Below are positions 1 to 8,801 of a stretch of 64,000 bases of DNA, piece by piece. Position numbers and translations under genes: made by a program. Source of the stretch: Gordonia sp049847105. GTDB taxonomy: Bacteria; Actinomycetota; Actinomycetes; Mycobacteriales; Mycobacteriaceae. The notes under the pieces were generated by a model. The model made no database searches, was not told the DNA's origin, and saw nothing but the letters and a program-made list of their open reading frames with translations. Positions within the stretch are counted from its first letter, which is position 1; every line of letters starts with the position of its first letter. The stretch lies in assembly GCF_049847105.1 (NCBI RefSeq), contig NZ_JBNCNS010000001.1, positions 682,001 through 746,000 on the forward strand, read 5' to 3'.

Positions 1-2117
1 ATCAGTGCGTGGTGCCGCAGCCACCAGGCCGTGTACCCGGCGCGGTCGGCGAGCAGCGGTGCCACGGCGTCGTCGGTGGCGAGGAGCGTCAGTGCGTCCC
101 GCCAGCGGTTCTCGTCGACGAGATCGAGATCGCGTACGGCCGAGAGACTTTGCGGGGGATCATCGTGGGTGTCCCACCACTGTTCCTCGTCCGGCAGGTC
201 GTGATCGGGCGCCACCGGGAGATCGTCTACGAGGACGTGAAAGCCCCAGCCCACGCCGAGCCGCCGCAGCACCTCGGGCCCGACCCGCCGGACCAGATCG
301 TCGGATACGAGACCGAACGGTGCGTCGGCGACGAGGACGGATGCCAGCGGACTGTCCGGCAGCAGGAGCTCGTCGGCCGCGCGCAGCTCCCCGTCCTGGT
401 CGGGTACGGGCAGACGCGACAGCCGATCCGGCACTGCCGCAGCGGGGTCCGCGGCGAGCAGCGCGAAGACCTCGTCGGTCACCTCGACGAGTTCGTCGTC
501 GTCGGCCTTGTCGACCAGCTGCGCCAACGCCGGATCGGCGAGCACCTGGTCCACCGAGATCGGTTGGGCGCCGAGCCGTTCCACGAGAGGATGTCGCGCA
601 GCCGTCGCGACGGTCGGGATCCAGCGCATCGGGATGTCGATGCCGTCGGCCACGAACACCCCGCGCGCGCCGATGTTCATCCGTCCGTCGGCTCGCGGGA
701 TCGGCAGCGCGCCCAGCTCGTCCGCGTCGACTCCGGTGGTCACAAACGGCGACAGTGCCGCATACAGGTCACGCCACCACTCCGATTCCCGTTCGACGCC
801 GACCAATCTCTCCGCGATGTCGGCGAGACCGATCTCGCCGACGCCGACCGTGCGCAGGCGGCCCAGATGGCGGCGTTCGGAGACGTCGGGATGGGCCAGA
901 TCCCCCAGGACCGGGGCGAGCACGGCGGCGAGGTCCTCACTCAGGTCCGGCAGCACGACTGCCCGGGATGGGACCAGATCGGCGCCCTCGGCCGCCGGCA
1001 GCCACGCACTGTCGCGTAGTTCACCGAGCACGGCCTCGATCAGGGCCGCGTCGTCGCGGTTGCGGGCTCGTGCGGGCGAAGGGATCAGCAGCGGCCGCCA
1101 CGACGCCGGCACCCCGGTCATCAGGTCCGCGTGACCCGTTGCCGCCGTGGCTATGTCGGCGTCCGGATGCAGATGTCTGCGGTCGGGGGTGAGCGGGAGG
1201 TCGGTGATGCATCGCGCCGGCAACGACAGCTCGATGTCGGTGGGGGTCGGCGCCCTGAGTACATCCCGGTCGGCGAGTCTCGGTCCCGACTCCCCCGCCT
1301 CGATCAGCCATCGGGTGCCGCTGCCATCGGCCTCGATCCAGGTCCGCACCACGCGGTCCGTCGCCGCTGTCTCGGTGATCGTCAACCGACGGGTCCGTGC
1401 GTCCGCGACGGGCGTCCCCCGGTCGATCGTCGTCGTCGAGCCGGCCACCGAGATCTCCTCCAGGCCGACCAGTTCCAGGAGCAGGTCGGGGGCCTGCGCT
1501 CGGGCCGCCGCCAACAGCGCGTCGGCCGAGACATCGTCGCGCAGGTGCAGCACCACCTCGGTGTCATGATCGGGCACCGGCGGCACGTCGAGCGCCCATG
1601 CCAGTCGGAGCAACGGCATGCGGTCGGTTCCCGACACGGCCACCCCGGCGTCGCGGGCAGCCTGAGCGGTCCGGTCGCGATCTACGACGAACGACCCGGA
1701 CCTGGACCGGATCTCGATGCGATCCGCGACCGTACCGGTCGCGGTGAAGCCGACCCCGAACCGGCCGACACTCGGCCGCCCGAGATCACCCCGCTTTGCC
1801 GAAACCCTCAACGACAGCAGTGATCGCACGCCGTCGACAGTCAGCGGGGCACCGGTGTTGGCCACGTGCAGGGCACGTCCGTCGAGCCAGACGGCGAGCC
1901 GGCCCGGGGAATCGGATGCGGATGCGGCGTCGGCCGCGTTGGCCGCGAGTTCGATGAAGAGCCGGTCCCGGTAGCCGACGGTGACCAGGTCCTGCTCGGC
2001 CGCGGCATCCTCGGCGAATCTCGTCGGCGAGGCGCGCCACGCGTCGAGCGTGGCCGCACGGAGCTCGTCGAGAGCGAAGGGATCGTCAGGTTCGCAGGGA
2101 TCGATGCCCGTGGGCAC
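1..2117 (-). CDS. Sacsin-type GHKL ATPase protein, C-terminus off window
   Basis: This is a reverse-strand gene of which about 705 residues are visible; the C-terminus lies beyond the left edge. The N-terminal ~200 residues form a GHKL (HSP90-like) ATP-binding fold: an N-box reading ELAANAADA near residue 60 and a glycine box GRFGVGFTATG near residue 125. The rest is long and acidic with no motif I recognise. Related proteins in actinobacteria are annotated as sacsin N-terminal ATPase-like proteins and are thought to be chaperone-like; the substrate is unknown. The GTG start at 2117 lies 5 bases after the stop of the DUF3027 gene, suggesting translational coupling. The start is inferred from that spacing, with no better ATG in frame. 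Confidence 0.8.
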   Translation of the reverse strand, partial: MPTGIDPCEPDDPFALDELRAATLDAWRASPTRFAEDAAAEQDLVTVGYRDRLFIELAANAADAASASDSPGRLAVWLDGRALHVANTGAPLTVDGVRSLLSLRVSAKRGDLGRPSVGRFGVGFTATGTVADRIEIRSRSGSFVVDRDRTAQAARDAGVAVSGTDRMPLLRLAWALDVPPVPDHDTEVVLHLRDDVSADALLAAARAQAPDLLLELVGLEEISVAGSTTTIDRGTPVADARTRRLTITETAATDRVVRTWIEADGSGTRWLIEAGESGPRLADRDVLRAPTPTDIELSLPARCITDLPLTPDRRHLHPDADIATAATGHADLMTGVPASWRPLLIPSPARARNRDDAALIEAVLGELRDSAWLPAAEGADLVPSRAVVLPDLSEDLAAVLAPVLGDLAHPDVSERRHLGRLRTVGVGEIGLADIAERLVGVERESEWWRDLYAALSPFVTTGVDADELGALPIPRADGRMNIGARGVFVADGIDIPMRWIPTVATAARHPLVERLGAQPISVDQVLADPALAQLVDKADDDELVEVTDEVFALLAADPAAAVPDRLSRLPVPDQDGELRAADELLLPDSPLASVLVADAPFGLVSDDLVRRVGPEVLRRLGVGWGFHVLVDDLPVAPDHDLPDEEQWWDTHDDPPQSLSAVRDLDLVDENRWRDALTLLATDDAVAPLLADRAGYTAWWLRHHAL

Positions 2118-2122
2118 GTCGG

Positions 2123-2932
2123 TCAGGACGTCGCGTCCGCGGCGGCACCCACGCCGGCGCTGACGATCTCGAGCGCACCATCGTCGTAGGCGTCGTAGGC
2201 GGGCGATCCACCACCGGACGGCGGGGCGACATCGGAGTGCGCACCGCACCCGTAGTCGGCGGCGACCACATGACCGTCGGCCGAGTACTCGTTGGCGCAC
2301 ACGCCGAAGGCCGGCCGCAACGCACCGGCGAGCGGTAGGTAGAAGCCACAGCTGGCACACGAGTACGCCGCGGCGACAGCCATCTCGCTGCGGGGACCGA
2401 ACTCGCCGTCGTGCCAGCGCTGTGCAGCATCGTCACGACCGTCGCGACTCAGCAATCGCCGTCGACCCAGGCCGAGTTCACCGGCGATCTGCCCGATGTC
2501 GTCAGGATCGTCGTCGTCGGACGAGAACCCGAACTCGTCGGCGGTGTCGATCTGGTTGGGCACGAGCCGCGAATCGTCGGGGTCCGCCGCCAGGACGTCG
2601 CCCGCGGACAGGTCGCCCGGGGCGACCCGCTGGTTCCATGGCACCCAGTTCGGGGCCAGCAACGATTCCTGACCCGGCAGCAACACGAGCTCGCTGACGG
2701 TGATCTCGTCGGTGTCCGGCGCCCCGGCCAGCACGACGCACCACTGCCAGCCTCGGTAGCCGGCGAGGTCGGCCTCGAAATAGTGGGCGACCGCCCAGTC
2801 CCCCTCGGGGGTGCTCTCCAGGTGCGCCCCGGGTTGCTGACCATCCTCGACCAGCGCTGCGCGCGCCGCGTCGACAGCGGCGAGCAGCCGGTCACCGTCG
2901 AATGCAAGAGTCACGTGTCCAGTGTGCAACAT
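2123..2932 (-). CDS. DUF3027 family protein
   Basis: A 269-residue cytoplasmic protein close in length and content to M. tuberculosis Rv0877. Visible features are an N-terminal acidic domain with the motif GWQWCVVLAG and conserved runs such as LLAPNWVPWNQRV, an Asp-rich linker (SSDDDDPDD) and a C-terminal part with four cysteines in pairs (CASCG and later CANEY and CGAH), which could bind zinc. The function of DUF3027 is unknown. The chosen ATG begins MLHTGHV; the in-frame GTG six codons later is an alternative. It is cotranscribed with the ATPase-like gene downstream and divergent from the MFS gene, with a repeat-rich 354-base spacer between them. Confidence 0.85.
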   Translation of the reverse strand: MLHTGHVTLAFDGDRLLAAVDAARAALVEDGQQPGAHLESTPEGDWAVAHYFEADLAGYRGWQWCVVLAGAPDTDEITVSELVLLPGQESLLAPNWVPWNQRVAPGDLSAGDVLAADPDDSRLVPNQIDTADEFGFSSDDDDPDDIGQIAGELGLGRRRLLSRDGRDDAAQRWHDGEFGPRSEMAVAAAYSCASCGFYLPLAGALRPAFGVCANEYSADGHVVAADYGCGAHSDVAPPSGGGSPAYDAYDDGALEIVSAGVGAAADATS

Positions 2933-3061
2933 CGCGCGATCGCGGCGGCACCGACCCGCACTTTGTCTCGCATCGCGGTCCCGCACGGCACCGCGCGAGC
3001 CGGCCCGATCGGCCTCGCGGGCGACTCGATGTCGCCGCTCGGGGCGTTTCCCGCGCCGACT

Positions 3062-3219
3062 GTGCGCACCTTCTCGCCGACCGTGCACGTCGGTGAACGG
3101 CACTGGGGTCGGCTCTGCACGATCGACAGGAAACTGCGCACGGTCGACGAAAAGATGCGCCCGGTCGACGAAAAGATGCGCCCGGTCGGCGAAAAGGTGC
3201 GCCCGGTCGGCGATGTGTC
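3062..3219. repeat. 21-bp tandem repeats plus an inverted copy
   Basis: The 354-base gap between the divergent DUF3027 and MFS genes holds four clean 21-base units (consensus TGCGCCCGGTCGRCGAAAAG plus one base) starting at 3135, 3156, 3177 and 3198, with a degenerate unit just upstream. An inverted copy lies at 3062-3087 (TGCACGGTCGGCGAGAAGGT on the other strand). The spacing is exactly two helical turns. The same unit recurs near 18.55 kb. It may be a protein-binding array or an intergenic repeat family; no coding function is seen. The rest of the gap shows no gene. Confidence 0.75.
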
Positions 3220-3286
3220 GACCATCCAACGCGCGGGCGGTGGCCGTGCCGACACCGAGTCGGTGGGATGAGGAACAATTGTCGGT

Positions 3287-5290
3287 GTGAACCGACCCAG
3301 CCCCCGCTTCCCCCGGGGGAAGCGAAGCGAACCGACGGGGCCCGACCCGCGCGGCGCGGGTCACGATGTCGAACCGGGTGCCGGCCACGACGGTCGCAGT
3401 CGTCGGCAACACCCCGGGACCGCGAACTACCCTGCCGACGAGCCGACCACCGCCCGGCGTCCGGTCACCGGACGCTCCACGTCCCGCGGACCGGCCGACA
3501 CCGCCTATCTGCCACCGCCCACCCACAATCCGCATCTGCCACCCCTCGACGGGCACGATGAGACCCCGACGGGCGCCCCGACCGACCGGATCGGCGGTAC
3601 CAAGGCGATGCCGGGCGGCACCTCGGGTCCGGGAATCCCCAAGAAGATCACCGTCGCCCGCGTCGCCGCGATGCGCAGCCGCGAGTTGACCGGCCGCGGG
3701 ATCGGCAAGATCTACCAGGCCGCGACCGCCGACGGCGCCGACCGCTCCGGCCTGACTGCCCTGACACTGCCGGTGATCGCCAACTTCGCGGTGGACGCCG
3801 CGATGGCCGTCGCACTCGCCAACACCCTGTTCTTCGCGGCCGCCACCGGCGAGTCGAAGACCAATGTCGGCCTCTACCTGGCCCTGACGATCGCCCCGTT
3901 CGCGTTGATCGCCCCGTTGATCGGCCCCATGCTCGATCGCCTCCAGCACGGGCGGCGCATCGCGATGGCGACCACGTTCGGGCTCCGGGTGATCCTCGCG
4001 TTGCTCATCCTGGCGAACTCGTCCTGGGACGCCACGACGCAACAACTGCAGTACGACCCCTGGGTGCTCTATCCGTGCGCGCTGGGCCTGCTGGTGTTGT
4101 CCAAATCGTTCGGGGTCCTCAAATCCGCGGTGACGCCACGCGTGGTGCCACCCACGATCGACCTGCCCAGGGTCAACTCCCGCCTCACCACCTTCGGCCT
4201 GATCGGCGGCACCATCATCGGCGGTGCCGTCGCGGCGATGTTCGAGGTGCTGTTGGCCAAGGTGCTGCCCATCCACATCCCCGGCGCGATGGTCTGGCTG
4301 GCGGTGATCGCCGCTGCCGGTGCCTGGTTGTGCATGCGCATCCCGTCGTGGGTGGAGGTGACCGAGGGCGAGATCCCGACCACGCTCACTTACCACGGGG
4401 AGCCGGCGATGTCGCACGCTCCTGCGGGTGACGCCGCGGGCGGGCGCCGCGGTGCCCGCGAGACGGCCACCGCGCTGGCGGCGAAGATGCGGCAGCCACT
4501 CGGCCGCAAGGTCGTCGCGGGGCTGTGGGGCAACGCGACCATCCGCATCCTGACCGGGTTCCTCACGCTCTACATCGCCTTCTATGCCAAGGCGCAACAG
4601 GACGTGCATTCCGACTGGACCCAACTCGTACTGCTCGGTGCGTTCGGCGCGGCCGCGGGTGTCGGAAACATGATCGGCAACGGCCTCGGCACCCGACTGG
4701 AGCTGAAGAACCCGCCCCGGATCGTGGTCTGGTCCACCGCGGCCTGTTTCATCGTCGCCGCACTGGCCGCGATCTTCGGCAACATCGTGATCGCCACACT
4801 GGCCGCGTTCGTCGCCTCGGGCACCAGTGCGATCGGCAAGGTCTGCCTCGATTCGTCGATCCAGGACGATCTGCCGGAAGAGTCGCGGGCCTCGGCCTTC
4901 GGCCGGTCGGAGACCGTTCTCCAGCTCGGATGGGTCTTCGGCGCGACGCTCGGTGTCCTGTTGCCCCCGACGTTGTGGATCGGTTTCACCGTGGTCGCGG
5001 TGCTACTGGGCATCGGCCTGTTGCAGACCGTGATGACCACACGTGGATCGTCGTTGGTGCCGGGTATCGGCGGACAACGACCCGACTACGCGGCACCCAC
5101 GGTGGCGTTGCGTGCGGTCGGCCACCCCGCGGCACCGCCGCGCCGGTCGTCGCCCGCACACCACCCCCCGTCCGACGCCCCGACCCGCATCGCGCATCAT
5201 CCTGGTGGTCGGCATCCTGATCCACGTCGCGGCCACGCCGCCGACCCCACCCGGAAGATGCCCGCCGAACCCGATCGAGGACAGTCGTAG
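3287..5290 (+). CDS. MFS-type membrane transporter
   Basis: A 667-residue membrane protein equivalent in position to Rv0876c of M. tuberculosis. The first ~110 residues are Pro/Arg-rich and hydrophilic; around ten to twelve hydrophobic segments follow from about residue 160 (for example NFAVDAAMAVALANTLFFAA and LYLALTIAPFALIAPLIGPML), and the last ~60 residues are again hydrophilic. It has the fold expected of the major facilitator superfamily; the substrate cannot be told. The GTG start has an AGGA ribosome site about ten bases upstream. A later start, for example the ATG near 3609, is possible because the N-terminal extension is low complexity. It is followed after 3 bases by the DUF2771 gene, so the two are probably cotranscribed. 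Confidence 0.8.
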   Translation: MNRPSPRFPRGKRSEPTGPDPRGAGHDVEPGAGHDGRSRRQHPGTANYPADEPTTARRPVTGRSTSRGPADTAYLPPPTHNPHLPPLDGHDETPTGAPTDRIGGTKAMPGGTSGPGIPKKITVARVAAMRSRELTGRGIGKIYQAATADGADRSGLTALTLPVIANFAVDAAMAVALANTLFFAAATGESKTNVGLYLALTIAPFALIAPLIGPMLDRLQHGRRIAMATTFGLRVILALLILANSSWDATTQQLQYDPWVLYPCALGLLVLSKSFGVLKSAVTPRVVPPTIDLPRVNSRLTTFGLIGGTIIGGAVAAMFEVLLAKVLPIHIPGAMVWLAVIAAAGAWLCMRIPSWVEVTEGEIPTTLTYHGEPAMSHAPAGDAAGGRRGARETATALAAKMRQPLGRKVVAGLWGNATIRILTGFLTLYIAFYAKAQQDVHSDWTQLVLLGAFGAAAGVGNMIGNGLGTRLELKNPPRIVVWSTAACFIVAALAAIFGNIVIATLAAFVASGTSAIGKVCLDSSIQDDLPEESRASAFGRSETVLQLGWVFGATLGVLLPPTLWIGFTVVAVLLGIGLLQTVMTTRGSSLVPGIGGQRPDYAAPTVALRAVGHPAAPPRRSSPAHHPPSDAPTRIAHHPGGRHPDPRRGHAADPTRKMPAEPDRGQS

Positions 5291-5293
5291 ACC

Positions 5294-5851
5294 GTGCACG
5301 TGAACAGTGGAGAAAAGAAGGCGCTCGCGATCATCGCGGCCGTGGTGGTCGCGTTCGTCGTGATCGTCGGCGGGACGGTCGCCGTGCTGACGAAGGATCA
5401 GTGGTCCGGCGATTCGACCGAGGAACAACCGTATCTGCAACTCGCGGTGGGCGATCGGCTCGTACGCGTGGACCCGACCCGGATGTGCGACGTCTTCCTC
5501 AAGAACTGCGAGCCCAAGAGGATGGCCGACGCGCAGGTCCAGCGCGTGCCGGTGCCGGTCGGCGAGTCGGTGATGCTGTCGGTGTCCAAGGACATCGCCG
5601 AATGGCCCTGGAACCTGGTGATCCAGTACCTCACACCCGAGGGGCTCGACGGGACCTCGGTCCCGATGCGGTCGAACTCCACCTACACCACGGTGCTGCA
5701 CTCGACGCCGGACCGAATCCTGGTCAACGTCGAGGTGCAGGTGCCGTCGGCGATCGCCGATGCCCAGAACAACAACGTGATCGCGCGTGGCTACCTCGCG
5801 GCGGACACAAGCCCCCAGGACCTACCATTGCCCGCCGCGAACCCGCGCTGA
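5294..5851 (+). CDS. DUF2771 family protein, membrane-anchored
   Basis: A 185-residue protein, the counterpart of Rv0875c. A single hydrophobic segment (ALAIIAAVVVAFVVIVGGTVAVL, about residues 10-32) should anchor it, with the remainder exported. Two cysteines in RMCDVFLKNCEP may form a disulphide outside the cell. DUF2771 has no assigned function. The GTG start lies 3 bases after the MFS stop and the pair is conserved across mycobacteria, which suggests a joint role at the membrane. It converges on the cold-shock gene. Confidence 0.85.
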   Translation: MHVNSGEKKALAIIAAVVVAFVVIVGGTVAVLTKDQWSGDSTEEQPYLQLAVGDRLVRVDPTRMCDVFLKNCEPKRMADAQVQRVPVPVGESVMLSVSKDIAEWPWNLVIQYLTPEGLDGTSVPMRSNSTYTTVLHSTPDRILVNVEVQVPSAIADAQNNNVIARGYLAADTSPQDLPLPAANPR

Positions 5852-5876
5852 CGGATCACCGGGGTGGGGTCAGCGC
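5845..5876. terminator. Possible bidirectional hairpin between convergent genes
   Basis: An 8-bp stem, GCGCTGAC at 5845-5852 pairing with GTCAGCGC at 5869-5876, sits where the DUF2771 and cold-shock genes converge. It has no T tract, so intrinsic termination is only a guess. Confidence 0.3.
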
Positions 5877-6283
5877 TCCAGTTCGCGGGTGACCGCACGG
5901 ACCACCTCGGAGATGCGCTGCGACGTCTTGCGATCCGGGTAGCGGCCCTTGCGGAGCTCCGGCTGCACCGCGCCCTCGAGAAGGGTGATCAGATCGGCGA
6001 CCATGCCGTGCAGTTCGTCGGGCGTGTGCCGTTTGGTCTCCTTGCGCGCGGCCTCGCGTGTGTTCTTCGCGACACTGGGCGCCGGTTCGAGAACGGTGAC
6101 GGTCAGCGCCTGTGGTCCGCGACGTCCCGCGGCCATGCCGAACTCGACGCGCTGGCCCGGCTTCAGGCTCTCCACGCCGTCGGGCAATGCGGACGATCGG
6201 ACGTAGACGTCCTCACCGCTGTCCTGCGAGAGAAAGCCGAAACCTTTTTCCGCGTCGTACCACTTCACCTTGCCGGTCGGCAC
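5870..6283 (-). CDS. cspB: Cold-shock domain protein with C-terminal extension
   Basis: A 137-residue nucleic-acid-binding protein. Residues 1-65 are a cold-shock domain with RNP1 motif KGFGFLS and RNP2-like EDVYVRSSAL; the remaining half is charged and helical, as in M. tuberculosis CspB (Rv0871), which is of similar length. It presumably binds single-stranded RNA or DNA. The GTG at 6283 (VPTGKVKWYD) is chosen because a GAGGG ribosome site lies 8 bases upstream and the family starts exactly there; an ORF extending another 31 codons upstream has no support. Confidence 0.9.
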   Translation of the reverse strand: MPTGKVKWYDAEKGFGFLSQDSGEDVYVRSSALPDGVESLKPGQRVEFGMAAGRRGPQALTVTVLEPAPSVAKNTREAARKETKRHTPDELHGMVADLITLLEGAVQPELRKGRYPDRKTSQRISEVVRAVTRELER

Positions 6284-6505
6284 TGTGCTCACCCTCATCT
6301 GTACGTCGGCGTCCATGACAAAAGCGCCCCTGACCTGAGTCACAGCTGGTCCCGTGACCGGGACCCGGCTCCACATCAGATGAGCAGAGGCGCCAATGAG
6401 GATTCAGTCTAGCCAACGCGAATCGGACCGGGCACGTGGATTACCTCACGCCCCGCGACGATCACCGGGCGCCACCGACCCGCGACGTGTTCTACCGTGG
6501 AAGAC

Positions 6506-6715
6506 ATGAAGAGCCAATCGTCCCCGCGACTGCTGCAGCTGGCCGGGGTCGTGTTCGCGATCGGACTCGCGGCGATCGTCGCCCTGTTCGTGACTCCCAT
6601 GGTCACCGACGGTGGCACGGCACCCACGTTCGTGTACGTGCTGACCATGTGCGCGCCGGTGGGATTTGTGATCGGGCTGGTCTTCGCACTCCGATCGGGG
6701 CGGCGGGCACGATGA
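6506..6715 (+). CDS. Small two-span membrane protein
   Basis: A 69-residue protein with two hydrophobic helices (LLQLAGVVFAIGLAAIVALF and TFVYVLTMCAPVGFVIGLVFA) and basic ends, predicted to be an integral membrane protein. No known family is recognised. Its TGA overlaps the ATG of the flavin reductase (ATGA), so it is the first gene of a tightly packed operon with that reductase, moaA and moaD. The ATG at 6506 is preferred; a GTG three codons earlier is possible. Confidence 0.65.
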   Translation: MKSQSSPRLLQLAGVVFAIGLAAIVALFVTPMVTDGGTAPTFVYVLTMCAPVGFVIGLVFALRSGRRAR

Positions 6716-7263
6716 CCCTCGAATCCGCGTTCCCGACCACCGCGGCCGACCTCTCCCCCGCGGCCGACGTCGATGTGCTCAAACGCGCGTACAGCTGTTT
6801 CCCCTCCGGCGTCGTCGCGGTCGCGTGCCGGGTCGTCGGCGCCGACGGCGCGCCGGAACTCGTCGGGATGGCGGCAAGTGCGTTCACCACGGTCTCGCTC
6901 GACCCCCCACTCGTCTCGCTGTGCGTCCAGAACTCGTCGACCACGTGGCCACGACTCCGCTCGGCCCCGGCCATCGGCGTCAGCGTGTTCGCGCGCGATC
7001 AGTCCGACCTGTGTCGACAGCTCGCCGGCCCGAGCCACGCGCGCTTCTCCGGGATCACCCCCTCCGGCACCGACGACGGCGCCGTGTTCATCCCGGACGC
7101 GGCCGCCTGCCTGTCCTGTTCGCTCCACAACGAGATCCCGGCCGGTGACCACACCTTGGTCCTCCTCCGCATCGAGGCGCTGCAGTACGACGCCGGCGTG
7201 GAACCACTCGTGTTCCACGCCAGCACATTTCGCTCATTGGAAGTGCGGAGGACCGGCACATGA
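6712..7263 (+). CDS. Flavin reductase-like FMN-binding protein
   Basis: A 183-residue protein of the flavin reductase (HpaC/FMN-binding split barrel) family. The typical opening FPSGVVAVACR, the motif GMAASAFTTVSLDPPLVSLCV and the later FARDQSDLCRQLAG match that family. It is expected to reduce FMN or FAD with NAD(P)H and supply a partner oxygenase. It overlaps its neighbours by 4 bases at both ends (membrane protein upstream, moaA downstream). Why a flavin reductase sits in the moaA operon is not shown by the sequence. Confidence 0.85.
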   Translation: MTLESAFPTTAADLSPAADVDVLKRAYSCFPSGVVAVACRVVGADGAPELVGMAASAFTTVSLDPPLVSLCVQNSSTTWPRLRSAPAIGVSVFARDQSDLCRQLAGPSHARFSGITPSGTDDGAVFIPDAAACLSCSLHNEIPAGDHTLVLLRIEALQYDAGVEPLVFHASTFRSLEVRRTGT

Positions 7264-8351
7264 CCGTTGTCTCGCTCGGCCTCCCCACCACATCGCCGTC
7301 GATGGACGTACCGCCGGCGGACACCCCGACGACGGGTCCGCTGCGCGATCGGTTCGGTCGAATCGTCACCGACCTGCGCGTGTCGGTGACCGATCGGTGC
7401 AATCTGCGATGCACCTACTGCATGCCCGCCGAGGGGCTCGACTGGCTGCCCACCGACGACGTGCTCACGACCGGTGAGCTGATCCGGGTGATGACCGTGG
7501 CGGTCCGCGACCTCGGCATCCGCACGATCCGCTTCACCGGCGGCGAACCGCTGCTCCGCCGCGACCTCGACGACCTGATCGGCGCCGTGTCGGCCCTGCC
7601 GGCCGCACCCGAGATCGCGATGACCACCAACGGCCTCGGTCTCCGGCGCCGGATCGAACCGCTCGTGGCCGCCGGACTCGATCGGATCAACGTCTCGCTC
7701 GACACCGTCGACCGACAGCGATTCGCCGAGATCACCCGACGTGACCGCCTCGACGACGTCGTCGACGGACTGGCTGCCGCACGCGCCGCCGGAGTGCGCT
7801 CGATCAAGGTGAACGCGGTCCTCGCCGGCCACGACGATCTCGACCGCCTCCCCGACCTTCTCGGGTTCTGCCTGGACCACGGCTATCAGCTGCGCATCAT
7901 CGAGCAGATGCCGCTCGACGCCGAGCACCGATGGGACCGGTCGTCGATGGTCACCGCCGACGAGATCCTCGCCGCGCTTCGCGCCCGCTACACCCTGCTG
8001 CCCGATCCCCGGCCGCGCGGCAGCGCTCCCGCCGCGACGTGGCTGGTCGACGGCCACGACGTGGACGGTGCACCGGCGCGCGTCGGTGTGATCGCATCGG
8101 TCACCCGCCCCTTCTGCGGAGATTGTGATCGCACCCGACTCACCGCCGATGGCGCGCTGCGCAACTGCCTGTTCGCGGAGTCGGAGACCGATCTCCGCGC
8201 CGTGCTGCGCAGCGGCCTGCCGGACGATCGCCTCGACGCGGCCATCGCCGACCGCTGGCGCGGCAACACGTGGGTCAAGGCCGCCGGGCACGGCGTGAAC
8301 AGCCCCGAGTTCCACCAGCCCACCCGGCCGATGTCGGCCATCGGGGGCTGA
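7260..8351 (+). CDS. moaA: GTP 3',8-cyclase MoaA
   Basis: A 363-residue radical SAM enzyme that converts GTP to 3',8-cyclo-GTP, the first step of molybdopterin synthesis. The radical SAM motif CX3CX2C is at Cys47, Cys51 and Cys54 (DRCNLRCTYCMP), GGEPLL follows, and the second Fe-S cluster motif CX2CX13C is in CGDCDRTRL...NCLF near the C-terminus. The tail ends in Gly-Gly, needed for MoaA catalysis. Its first ~25 residues are a low-complexity extension. ATG overlaps the flavin reductase stop by 4 bases. moaD follows after 6 bases. Confidence 0.97.
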   Translation: MTVVSLGLPTTSPSMDVPPADTPTTGPLRDRFGRIVTDLRVSVTDRCNLRCTYCMPAEGLDWLPTDDVLTTGELIRVMTVAVRDLGIRTIRFTGGEPLLRRDLDDLIGAVSALPAAPEIAMTTNGLGLRRRIEPLVAAGLDRINVSLDTVDRQRFAEITRRDRLDDVVDGLAAARAAGVRSIKVNAVLAGHDDLDRLPDLLGFCLDHGYQLRIIEQMPLDAEHRWDRSSMVTADEILAALRARYTLLPDPRPRGSAPAATWLVDGHDVDGAPARVGVIASVTRPFCGDCDRTRLTADGALRNCLFAESETDLRAVLRSGLPDDRLDAAIADRWRGNTWVKAAGHGVNSPEFHQPTRPMSAIGG

Positions 8352-8357
8352 TCGGCG

Positions 8358-8606
8358 ATGCAGTTGACCGTCCGGTACTTCGCTGCTGCGCGCGCTGCGG
8401 CGGGTAGGGACACGGCCGTCGTCGACGTCGACGCGGATACGACGCTCGCCGACCTCGAGTCGATCCTGTCCGCCGACAACCCGGATCTGCAGCGGGTGTT
8501 GGCACGGTGTTCATATCTTCGCGACTCCGTCGCGCTCTGCGATCGCACTGTGACCCTTGGGACGTGTGCGATCGTCGACGTTCTGCCGCCGTTTACCGGT
8601 GGCTGA
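8358..8606 (+). CDS. moaD: Molybdopterin synthase small subunit MoaD
   Basis: An 82-residue ubiquitin-fold sulfur carrier ending in the diagnostic Gly-Gly (PPFTGG). Its C-terminal thiocarboxylate delivers sulfur to precursor Z within the MoaD-MoaE synthase. It opens with MQLTVRYFAAARAAAG, typical of the ThiS/MoaD family. It is the last gene of the moaA operon; moaE lies ~1.7 kb away on the opposite strand beyond rpfA, as in mycobacteria. Confidence 0.95.
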   Translation: MQLTVRYFAAARAAAGRDTAVVDVDADTTLADLESILSADNPDLQRVLARCSYLRDSVALCDRTVTLGTCAIVDVLPPFTGG

Positions 8607-8620
8607 CGCCACACTCGCCC

Positions 8621-8636
8621 TGTGACCTTCATCACA
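8621..8636. promoter_or_regulatory. CRP/GlxR-type binding site upstream of rpfA
   Basis: The 16 bases TGTGACCTTCATCACA match the CRP consensus TGTGA-N6-TCACA perfectly in both half-sites. It lies 15 bases after moaD and 411 bases upstream of the rpfA start. rpfA of M. tuberculosis is a known CRP (Rv3676) target, so the same control by cAMP is likely here. Confidence 0.75.
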
Positions 8637-8700
8637 TAACGGGTCGATAACGAGAAGGACACAAGTCGACTATCGCCCCGTGAGCAGGGATGACCCTCAA

Positions 8701-8720
8701 ATTGGGTCGAGAGACCCAAT
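8701..8720. other. Perfect 8-bp hairpin with GAGA loop in rpfA leader
   Basis: ATTGGGTC and GACCCAAT flank a GAGA tetraloop. It could end the moaA-moaD transcript, though no T run follows, or act as an operator. The choice cannot be made from sequence. Confidence 0.5.
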
Positions 8721-8801
8721 CGGGCCGCGAAAACAGGCTTGCCAACAACGTGATTCGAGCTCGCAGACGTAATACTGTGACTGAACGACGCCCCCCGGGG
8801 G

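Noticed and set aside
5..1192. Long plus-strand frames at the left edge
   Set aside because: They are antisense to the GHKL ATPase gene, which has clear motifs; the translations are Arg/Pro-rich.
2933..4624. Extension of the DUF3027 frame upstream to 4624
   Set aside because: It would run through the repeat array and antisense to the MFS gene; the family starts near 2932.
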